Assembly (NCBI GenBank): GCA_030220185.1
Contig: JASPKZ010002332.1
Location: 2,418,001-2,482,000, forward strand
Direction of reading: 5' to 3'
DNA from: Diploptera punctata
Lineage: Eukaryota; Arthropoda; Insecta; Blattodea; Blaberidae
Length of the DNA: 64,000 nucleotides
Position 1 is the stretch's first letter. Every line of letters starts with the position of its first letter. Positions 33,477-45,400 of this stretch are shown in pieces. The notes under the pieces are model-generated. The model saw only the letters and a program-made list of their open reading frames with translations, ran no database searches and had not been told where the DNA came from. The translations under genes and the position numbers were made by a program.

Positions 33477-36400
33477 GTATTGGCTTCATAATCAAATGTA
33501 AAATCTGGGTCGTTACTTTTTTTTGTATGGATATAAAACAAAATCAGTGATGTTCCAGGTTCCATGTTCTAAAGTTTTAAATTTAAAATAGGCATAGCAT
33601 AGAAGGCAACATTTCAATTATAAATAAGACATATACTATTATGAGAATTCATTCTTCTTATTAGCAGTCCACAATGTTTATGATTTGTGTTTAATTTTTT
33701 CACATGGTGTTTGTGATTTGTAGTACCTTTTAATTAAACTTTTTTCTGGTTATGTAGAGTATGTATTTCAGAACTTACTATTTATTTTTGGGCGTTGCAT
33801 TCTTTCACAGGTTAGAGTGCTTAAATTGCATTAGGCTAGCTTTTAGGTTGTCTTTCACACGTTAAAGTACTTAAATTGCGTTTGATTAGCTTTAGGCTCG
33901 TTAAATATTGTGTATATGTTGGCTGCATCGAATGATTCCATTGTGTAAACCACTTCGTGTTTGTTGGCCCATACGCATGGTGTCTGCCTGGGACTTATAA
34001 AAATTTTGGAAAAACTGCACTTAAACTAGCGTGAAATATTTTCAAAGTCCTATAGAACAACAGTGCCCATGTGCCACAGGGCTGTTGTAGGGTTCAGGTC
34101 GCAAAATATTTTCAATTTAATATCTTACTCCACTGATGCACTAAACACATTTTAAACATCTTCCAATGTTGCAACAATCTTTTTGTTATATTTATATATT
34201 TACGTAAAACATGGCCGTGCTACATTGCTTACTTGCTACTCTCTGCTATTTTCCCTGCTCTTCCTATGTTGTTCCAGCGTTGCCACCATCTTACTTACTT
34301 ACTCACTGGCACTATCGAACCTGTAGGTTCATGGCCGCATGGACATGAGCTCTCCATACATCCCTATCCTGAGCTAATGCTTTCCAATCATTCCCTGTAT
34401 AATCTACTTCCCTCAAATCATAGTTAATGTTGTTCTCCCACCTCATTCTTGGTCTACCAACTGGGCATTTTCCTTCTGGCTTTCCTACAAGAAGTTTCCA
34501 TGCACGTCTTTCATTCCCCATACGTGCAACATGTCCTGCCCATCGCAGTCTATGGGACTTAACTGTTCTTATTATATCTGGCTTCCTATAAAGACCATGT
34601 AGTTCATTGTTATGTAGTCTTCTCCATTCACCTGTCTGTTCATCTCTGTTTGGTCCAAAAATTTTCCTAAGAACTTTATTCTCAAATACTCGTAATCTCC
34701 TTTCCTCCCTTAAAGTAACAGTCCATGTTTCGCACCCATATAATATAACTGGTAGAATAATAGTTTTATATATTTTCAGCTTAACGTTTTTTGAAAGGAG
34801 TTGGGACATCAAAAGTCTCTGCAATGCATAATAGCATGCATTTCCAGAATTGAGCCTATGTTTAATTTCTTTGTGCATCTCATTCCTATTTGTGATTATT
34901 GTTCCTAGGTATTTGAATTCAGCCAATTTCTCAAAATTTCCCTCATTTGTCATTAGCTGTCCATTTCCATTATATAATGTATTTCTACGTGTGACCATAT
35001 ATTTAGTTTTACTGATATTTACTTCCAGTCCTAATTTCTTAGTGTTACTCAATAGTGTGTGCGTGTTGGCCTTTAGTATATCCTCGCTATCGGCCAGTAG
35101 TACTACATCATCAGCATAAACTAACAGCTTATTAATACCATTCAGTTGTAGGCCTTCCTCATTCTCTAAAGATTTAATGGCATGCTCTAGTACAAAATTA
35201 AATAGTAGAGGAGATAGTGCATCTCCTTGCTTCAACCCATTCTGGATTTCAAAAGTGTCTGAAAACTGTTTGCCTACATGCACCCTACTCGTTGAGCCAT
35301 TTAGACACATTCGTATAAGTCTAACTAACTTTTTAGGAATTCCGAACTCCAGCAGGATACTATATAACTTCTCCCTCTTAATTGAATCATATGCTTTTTT
35401 GAAGTCTACATATAGTTGATGTACAGTACCATTATATTCCCATTTCTTTTCTAAAATCTGTCTTATACTAAAAATCTGATCTGTTGTAGACCTGTTTCTT
35501 CTAAATGCACATTGATGATCTCCTAGAATGTCATCAATATAGGGAGTAAGTCTGCTTACTAATATATTTGTTAGAATTTTTTACGAAGTTGAAAGTAATG
35601 AGATGCCCCTATAGTTGTTGCAATCAGTTTTATCTCCTTTCTTATAAATTGGTACGATAATTGATTCCTTCCATTCATCTGAAAGAGCTTCTTTTTCCCA
35701 AATCATAGTAAGCAACCAGCGTATCTTGTCCATCAGTTTTTCTCCCCCTGATTTTATCAGTTCTGCTGGGATCTCATCTGAACCTGATGCTTTATACATC
35801 TTCAATTTTTCAATTGCCATTTCAACCTCTAATGCACTTGGCTCTGCGACTAGCATTTCTGCTGTCTGTAACTTATCCTCCTCAATGTCCTGTTCTGTAT
35901 GTACATTTAATAGCTGATTAAAATAACTTTTCCATCTATTTAATATACTCTTGGAATCTGCAATCATATCCCCATTTTCATTCTGAATTATATTTGTTCT
36001 AGCCTGAAACCCTTTCTGCTCTATACTAATTCCCTGATATAATTCTCTAATGTTCCTATTTTTTGCATTCATTTCAAGATCATTAATCTTCTCTCTCAAA
36101 TATTCCCTCTTCTTACTCTTTAGTAACTTGGTGGTTTCCCGTCTAACACTACCCAATTGCTCTAAATTTACCTCATTTGGCTCTTGTAACCATTTCATTT
36201 TTGCTAGCCATCAACAACCCAAAATACTCCAGATGTTGCCAACCATTTCCACGTTCCCTGGATTAGAGTAATTGATTTGTGTTACAGTAATTGATTTATG
36301 TTTGGTTAGCTTTTAGGTTCCTTGCTTTTTAAATGTGATTCCACGTTCCCTGGATTTCACCTACGTTAGAGTAATTGATTTGTGTTACAGCTATGAAAAA

Positions 36401-39400
36401 TTCAAAATATTGGACGGTTAACACGTAAAATCATATTCCCACTAGTTCATTTCGTGTTAATTATACATTTTAGACAAGTTCTGGGAATTTTGTGTCAATG
36501 TTGGTCATACTGATTTCATACATATACTGCCAACTGCTGGAGGTTGCATTTATCTACCTGGGATAATTGGAGCACTACCGCATGTGCACTGCGATTCTAT
36601 AGAACTTAGACGAATTTTCTTGCGACCCGAAGTGTAGCATATCCCGCCACAGTTTATAGAGCCAGCAATAACCCACAATCGAAGCACATCGATTATCATC
36701 CTCGGCTCGTTTCCATTAAGCGCAGTGTGAATTTTTTTCTAAGTCCGAGGCAGACACCATGCACATGCACCAACAGGGTTTTATTTTAAAAATTATTTCC
36801 CACCATTTACAACAAATTTTTAATTTTTTCTAACAATTATTTGAACACATTTTTCTATGATATTCAACTATATACGTAACATGAAGATGTGGCAGCCATA
36901 TTGATTTTTAAAAATATTCTATACAACAACAGTGCAGCCAACATAGGATATGTACTTCAGAATTTGAGAACTTACTATTTATTTTTGGGCGTTGCATTCT
37001 TTCAGAGGTTAGAGTGCCTAAATTGCATTAGGTCAGCTTTTAGGTTGGTCTTTCACAGGTTAGAATACTTAAATTGCGTTAGGTTAGCTTTTAGGTTCGT
37101 TAAATAGCATGTATATAATGTTGGCTGCATCATGATATTCCATAGAGTAAACCGTTTCGCTTTGTTAGCACATACGCATGGTGTCTGCCTGGGACTTCGA
37201 AAAAATTCTCTCTGTGCTTAATGGAAAGATTATCCTCATCCTCGATTACTATCTGTCGCTATGAAATTTAAATAACCAATATTTGCAATAAATCCCCAAT
37301 TCTGTGTTAAACAAATATATTAATAATATTAGAATCACCAAACGTTTATTAAAAATGGGTGTACACTTACTTATCACTCCCTAATGCTGATCCAACCAGT
37401 GATAACCCAAAACAGCAATAGAAAAATCATAGACTAAGTAATATACTATGTGGAGAAAATAGCAGTTAGCATCACAATATTGTCTAACAGTGTCGTAATA
37501 TTGTGATTTACATATTTAAATAAATACTTCAAAATTGTCTAATAATGTTATAAAAATTGTTTGAAAAGGTTTATTAAAATATTAAATAATGTTTGTAAAT
37601 ACAGAAGAAGAGCTATAGTTTACAACAATATAACTGAAAAATCAAGCGCTAGTAGAAGTGCAGTTGAGCCAAAATTTCTCACTTTGTTTAAGGAAACTTT
37701 ATCCCAGCATGCCACTATACATAAAAAATTTCAAACGTTATTGGTAGCAGTATGTGAATAAATTACTTGGCTGAACTGCACTTCTACTTATGCTTGATTT
37801 TTCGGATAAACTGCACTTAAACTAGTGTGAAATATTTTCAAAGTCTTATAGAACAACAGTGCGCATGCGCCAGAGTTTATAGAGCCAGCAATAATCCACA
37901 ATTGAACCACATATCGATTATCATTCTCGATTACTATCCATTGCTATGAAATTTAAATGATCAATATTTACAATAAATCCCCAAATCTATGTTAAAAAAA
38001 TATATTATTAAAATTACCGAACGTTTATTAAAAATGGGTGTACACTTACTTATCACTCCCTAACGCTGATCCAACCAGCGGTAACCCAAAACAACGATAG
38101 AAAAATCATAGACTAAGTAATATACTCTGTGAAAAAAATAGAAGTTAGCATCACAATATTGTCTAACACTATCATAATATTGTGATTTACATATTTAAAT
38201 AAATGCTTCAAAATTGCCTAATAATGTTATAAAACTGTTGAAAAAGTTTAAAATATTAAATAATGTTAGTAAATACAGAAGAAGAGCTATAGTTTACAAC
38301 AATATAACTGAAAAATCAAGTGCTAGTAGAACTGCAGTTGAGCTGATTTTTCAGAATGAAATCGTTACAGGTAAAATGGGAGGAAACCCAAGAAAAGCCT
38401 GCCTACACTCCATTTTGGAGGATTCTATGCCACCAACATAAATTTAAATAAAAATAAAAAGGGAAAAACACAATCTATTGTGTTTCAATGTGGGAATAGT
38501 TACCTGAGAGAAATATATATGTTGATTCTTTTTTTTTTTCCAAAAAAAATGTGAAAAATGCCTTAAAATAAAGTGAGGAGTTAAGCTCAACGTAATCTAG
38601 AATCAGCATATATGTATTAGTCATTGCTCGGCCAGTATGGGAGCGGTGCCCACCCAGCATCGTGAATAATTTGAGCTACAATAAGTAGCGACTCCAGGTT
38701 GAGAAGACCAGCTATAATGGCTGGGGGGACTCAATATGCTGATCACATGTCACTCCTACACTAGCTAGATAATCGCCTACCTCTGTGATTAACACATGTG
38801 AATGTGGGGCCAGCAGCTGGATGGTATGCCAAGGGCCTTCTGGGCCTGTTGTGCTTGGAATTTCTTTTGGAGTTCATTGCTCAGACAGTGTAGCCAACTT
38901 ATCACTAAAACCCGCTAACAAATAAGTGAATGTTAAACTAATCCAGTGCACTAACTCATCCATTTTCTCATTCTAACTTGCCCATTTTCTTACCCTAACT
39001 TGCCCACTAATGTAGGTGGACTCTTGGGATAAAATGAACAAACATATTGGCATTTGGCTGTAGCGGGAATATGTGTAATCGCATCGGTCAAAACAATTCT
39101 AAAAGTTGCTTATTCTCTGATCGAATATTCAAGGTGGCATTAGAATAGCCCCATTTTGACCGCCATAAAACCCATATGTAGTGACCAAGATGTAAACACG
39201 AGACCCAAGTGTCTAATGCATGCACTATGCAGCCACTTGCTGAAGTTTTAAAATATCCCAAACATCTTAGAAAATTATTGGGTTACAGTTTTGTTTTTAC
39301 TAATGTTTCCTACTACTTCAAACATTTCCAATTTTTAAATAATGGAAAAATTTTCCTTTAGGTCAGCCAAGAGTGTAACTAAGTTCTACAGAACACGTGC

Positions 39401-42400
39401 GAGGCATGCAAATATTTTCGCCCCAACTTCAGATTGTGATGTTCTGTGATTTTCCATACAACATTCTTACGATACTTGGACTACATACTTTCACCATTTT
39501 TAGTAACATATTTAAGTATTTTAAACATTTGTCAACAATTTTTAAAACATCTTTTACAATTATTAAATATTTATCTATGTATGCAGATTGTGGTATTTAC
39601 CTCTTAAGAATCACGGTGTGCATGCATGAATGCTTAATGTAACTTCCATCAGATGGCAGGGCATATCTGTGAAATCAATGTGACCAACATTGTTGGAATT
39701 CCAAAACATGTTTTAAAATTTTTTTTTTGTTAAGTTCCGATGGGACAAGTTTGTGCACATCAGACTAGTTTATAGTTTATTAAATAAATTGCTTGTAATT
39801 CATTTTAAGTTAGGAAGGGGGGAAGTTGGTATACACTCATTTCTATAAACATGTTTGGGAATTTTTGTGAAGTTGGTCATACCGAATTCACATACAGTAT
39901 ATAGCTGGTGGAAGTTACATTAAATGTTTGCACATGTGCCCTATGATTCTATAGAACTTAGAAAAATGCATTAATTAGGTGAACTTCAAACACTGAAAGT
40001 TTTCCAAACTTTAAATAGATAGTGAATAGATCTGTGAAACTGATATGGTCATCCTCCATAATAAATTCTCACTACTCCTTATTTTATTTGGTTAGGATAA
40101 AAAGGGATAAGTAAAAGGTATTGTAAAGGTTGGTCATATTGGCTTCATAACATATTAGATAATGTGCTACTATCAGAAACTTCATAAAGCCTTGCGCATG
40201 CACACTTCCTCCTATAGAACTTGGAAAAAAAAATTTGACTGGTCCAATAGAAACTTTTTCCTGAAGTACTGTAAAACTTTACAAGTTTATAGAAATTTGT
40301 TGAAACAAATAGGCATAATTTTAAAATAAAAAAAGATAAAGTTCAGATCCCCAACAAGCAGTTATTTTGGGTCAATGTGACTTCCATTCGTGATATGGCA
40401 GAACGTTGCAGCTGAAGCTAATCTCTTCCCGCACATGAGCCAGTACAATAGGATTCACTTTTGCAACTGGATCAGTAATTTAAGTTGTCAGCTTGTCAAG
40501 ATTGGCAGGAAAGGGCGGAAATAAACACAATCTTTGTTTAACCCTCACAGAAAGAATTTGTGGGATTTTGATCTGGTGAACAAGGGAGCATTGGAGTTGA
40601 TCCTGCATGTCCAATCCATTGACCTGGTAAGCACTAATCAAGTAGGTCATGAACGTAATTATAGTAGTGTGGTGGTGTCCCATCTTGCTGGAAGTTAATG
40701 TATCCATCTTGGTCATCTTCATCAATTTGTGGAATTAGGAACTATTTGAGCATATACTCTTACGCCCTACCATCTATGGTTTTCTCCATGAAAAACTGGA
40801 CCCTACACTTTAAATGTAATGAGAGCACAAAACGCATTTAATTTTGTGCTCCGCAAACATGTTCTACTATTGCATATGGCTTCTTGGGACCACAGATACA
40901 ACAGTTGTGAGTGTTAACTTTCCCCTTATATGAAAAGTTAATTTGTCACTGAAGATGACGTCCAGGGATGTCTCATTGTTTTCAATTTGATCCAACATTT
41001 CTTCACAGAATTCTTGATGAATGACTCTCTCTCCATCAGTAAGTTGTTGTACCATGATCAGCTTCTACGGCTTCATAACTAAATATTTTCATAATACCCA
41101 CCAAATCAATGTAAGTGGTGTACCAAACTCACTAGAGGCTCGCCTCATTGACTTTCTTGGACTTTCTAGGCCTAATAAGAATGAGAAAATAAAAGAAGAA
41201 AACAAATCAGGGATTTAACAAATTAAATGTGAAGAATGTGAGAAATTCTACATAGGAAAAACTAAGAGAAATTTGAAAACTAGAGTGAAAGAACATCTCA
41301 GGAATGTCAAGAAAGGGGAACTAGAAAAATCTGCAGTGGCTGCCCATGCATGGTCTGAAAAACATCTTATCGAGAAAGAAGCTACATTATTGAAACAAAT
41401 AGAAAAACCAAAAGAACTTACTGTTTGGGAAAAGATCTTCATTCAAAAGAGCGAAAAGAAGAAATTGATGAACTTTGAAATTCCCGGTAGAATGACCTGG
41501 TTTCGAGGTTTTTCAGTCAGCCAATGGAAGGAGCGAAGGACAGCTCTTCAAGACGACAGAACAACGGTTGTGACGATACTGACGATGGAACAGAAACTAT
41601 GTTCCGAAACTAGTTTATAGTCAAATAAGAAGAACAATATGAGGTGAGTGATAAAAATTCTACCTTAATGAATATACCTCATAGTGAGAATTCCTAAAAT
41701 AAGTATGCTATGCCTATTCATGAAAAAAAAATACTAATTTTAAAATAATTCTAACTATGTTTCATCACCATGGTCATATTTTAAGATTAATCTAAAATGT
41801 AATTCCAAAAAAGTTTTAAAATACTCCATATGATTAATTATGGATTAATAACTTTTAACATCTTGTTTCTGTAAACATGATGTGCTGGAATTAGTCTACT
41901 TGTGCTACCTTCCTAATTTGATATTCTGTTATAACAGCTCATTTAAGAGAGTAATTATATTGTCAAGTAAATGTTTCTGTCATATTATAAGCTATATAAT
42001 TGTAATTTTATTTTATTCTTTTATCATTTTATTTTCAGGAAGTAGGCGTTTTCCAGGATTCATTGCAAACATTAAAAATGGCACAGGCAAAATTTCAAGA
42101 TTCTGGTGAAAGTTTAGAGAAGATTAAACCTGAAACAGAAGGAAAATCAATTATGGTTCCACTTACTGGATCTGTATCCTTTATTCTTTAAATTTTGTAT
42201 TCAAAGTAAAGTAGAGTGATCCCACTACAGGCCTCAGGAGGCCCTTGGGGAATAGGAGGTTAAGGCTCCCACTTTTCTGGACAATCAGCACTTGATGTCA
42301 GCCCTGCATGACGGCCGCCTTTACCCCCAGAACAAGTGTCTGGTACTCATTCCCATTAGAGGCTGAGTCGACCCCAGGGCCATAGGGCCGCCAGATGGTT

Positions 42401-45400
42401 TGGGTCAGTTTAAAAATCCTGACCCTACCGGGACTCAAACCCTAGACCTTCCGGCTTGTAGTGCAGTCCTTAAATTTTGAATGCATATTCATTTATTATT
42501 ATGATTTCAAGCTAGAAGCCAAGTTTTATTTCAAGTTTAGAATAATTTTAATGGAATAGAATTAAAAGTCTTCAAACTTAACATCTCAAAATTCCAAGAA
42601 TGAAAAAGAATAATATACAAAGTTTGAAGACTGCATGTGCTAATATTTTTAAGTCTCAAGAGACATAAGAAACATGATTTTTAAGCTGCACATTGTGATA
42701 CAGTAGAGACATTTGTTCTTCGATTTTTGAAGTTCCTTTTCAGTAGTTTCTCGACAAAGCCACATTAGGACCAGCAGGATCAACCATCATATTGGATGTT
42801 GTAGCAAAGAGTAGCCTGCTGAAGATGGAATGGATGATCTGAAAGGCCTACAGGCATAAAGATTACATATTTTATAAGTTGAGGGCGACGGATTTTACCT
42901 AAGAAGGTATATTTTAACTTATTTTATGACTCTCCACCTCAACGGTTTTAACAATGAATTTTATTAGTATGATATATAGTATATATTGTACATGTATTCA
43001 ATTGATCATTAACACACGTAACTTCATATGAATTAAAACTGTTGTTATGATTAACATGCAAGTCTCCGTTTTGCACAGTGCACTGCAGACTCGATAGAGG
43101 AAGTGAGTCAACACAGTGCAATGGAGTCCCAAAATCTTATGAAAAACATGGACTGTGATTGGTTACCAGTAAGACGAGCCTCTTCACGTGCACATTCGCC
43201 CATGCACTGTCAGTCCCTTTCTTGCATCTCATGCACTTTAGAGAGAAAATTAAGAGTTGATTATTTCTATTGTATTTGTCTTAACTAATGAGCAGATGTA
43301 CGTACCTGGTAAATTAGCTGATACAAAGAATGTTATCATTGATATTGGAACTGGATATTTTGTTACAAAGGTAAGAATAAACTGTATTGTACAAAGTTAA
43401 AATTGGGAAACACATTATGAGGTTCTTTATTAATAAATTAATGAGTCATTTTAACATCTTACCTCATGTTTTATCAAACACGGTAACTATAGTTTTCAAA
43501 TGATCTTGTCATTCATTTTCAACCGCCATTATGACTACCGCTGACGATGGAGCAACAGCTTTGAAACATAAGTCCGACAAAACTACCATATGAGGTAAGA
43601 ATGTTTAAAAAATACAAACTCAAAGATGATAGATTGATTGGTCCCTTTGTTCCACTGCAGGGACATGTGTGCTTCCCTAGTGGGAAGTTTCTGAACCTGA
43701 CAAATTTAGTTACATTATTTTCCTACAGACATCATGAATGACATGTGGTTAGCATATTGACCCAATTAGACATCTATAGGCAACTAAAGTATTATGTGGA
43801 TGATCGTTGGTAATTTTGCTTTGAGTCCTCTTTTTTTCAGCCTTAAGGTTCTTTTAAAAGCCTGAAAATATCTAAAACTTGGGACCCAAGTCTTAAAGTC
43901 CCTCCCAGAGGCCTTGTTCTTTGGAATTTTTCATCCTAAAAAAGTACTTCGATCTCACCCGAATTTGAACCTGCAACCCTCATGGAGTGGATGACCCAAG
44001 TTCAATTCTGGCCAGCAGAGGAGTAAAGATTATTCTTTTAATCATTTGTACAAGAATAGCCCTTGAGATGCACTCATAAACTTAACTGAGAGTAAAGTCA
44101 AAAGTAGCTAAAGACTATCATTCTAGTAGCATTAGCTGAAAATATGTTGATTCATGTGTCTACATCCTCATAGGTCTTCGGAATATGTTTAAAGGATATT
44201 ATTACTTTTATTTGATACACAATTACTAATATTTCAGGACATAGATGGAGCAAAAGATTACTTCAAACGCAAGGTGAATTTTGTAACTGAGCAAATGGAG
44301 AAGATTCAGATTATTGGTTTGGAAAAGAATAAAATCAGAGAAGGTGAGTTTATTCATGTGATATCAGGTTTTTTCAATCAGTGTAGGTCAACAAAATTAT
44401 TTTTTTTACAGCCTCTCTAGGCACCAACTAGTGTTTTCCAGTATGTTTTAATTGGCACAGTAAGTATTTAAGTGAAGGAGAAAGTATGTTTATGTATTTC
44501 TTAAGGGGACACTTCTCAATTTGCTTTGACATGTTTAGATTTGTTTGTATGGAGTTTCAGAATCCTCCCACCAACATAATTTATATCATGTACACAAAAA
44601 TTATGTTATCATTAAATTAGAGAGTATGCCATAGCATAGTTGGTTAATGAAATATACTACAAGCCTAAACCTGTTGGTGGCACCATGGTCGTGGAGTTGA
44701 CTTAGCCTCTAACAAAAATGAGTACCAGACATTTAAGGGGTGAAGACTCCCATGACACAGAGCTAACACCTCATCGGTTATCTAGAGAGGTGGGAACACT
44801 AAAATTCAGTGTAGAATTATCTTACTCATGTTTAAATGGGCAATCCTCTGTGTTGTGTATGGAACATTCTTAGTTTATTTACTAATTTAGTTTTTTATGT
44901 TTCAAGATAGCTATCTCCAATCACTTCCTGTGATTTATTACTGGTATTCAAGGGTTTACCAAACTGTATCAGGAAAAAAGATCCAGCAGCTATTATTTTT
45001 ATTTAACCTGGTGGAGTTAATGTCATATGGCCTTCTCTTCCACTCATCAGGACAAACATATGTTACGTTAGAATATAGCAATCACAATTAACTCTAATAT
45101 TAAATACTAAATGAAACATATATTTCACAGGGTTTAAAAGGCAAAAACTAATTAATGAAAGCACACTTAAAAAACAAACAGAAGAGAACATAAGATTTAA
45201 AAAATTCACTTACCATCATTTAAAACACCACAAGTTCCAGAAAATTTTCAATAAGTTTAACATTCGTTTGGCCCCAAAGAATGAATACAGCCTGAACAAG
45301 ATAATCAAAACCAACAAAAATGAAAAAATTGGAGAAGAATATTAATCAGGAATATATCAGATCAAATGACAGGATTGCGACAAAATCTATATAGGAAAAA

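Larger units (their letters stand above)
33780..38345. repeat. Locally duplicated segments in prefoldin intron 1
   Basis: Several blocks recur within 4.5 kb. The block with GGGCGTTGCATTCTTTCA and AAATTGCATTAGG is at 33,790 and 36,985. The block with CTGCACTTAAACTAG and TATAGAACAACAGTG is at 34,015 and 37,810. The block with ATAGAGCCAGCAATAA is at 36,657 and 37,878. The 440-bp block with CGTTTATTAAAAATGGGTGT is at 37,225-37,690 and 37,915-38,345. The last pair is offset by about 680-690 bp. This is either tandem segmental duplication with divergence or multiple copies of one unlabelled element. Confidence 0.7.

Noticed and set aside
37561..37761. Frame with KYRRRAIVYNNITEKSSAS, repeated at 38,214
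   Set aside because: The two frames agree because the DNA is duplicated. There is no start or splice support and no known motif.
42790..42850. A further hammerhead (CTGAAGATGG near 42,820)
   Set aside because: The GAAA box follows, but stem II and stem III do not pair.
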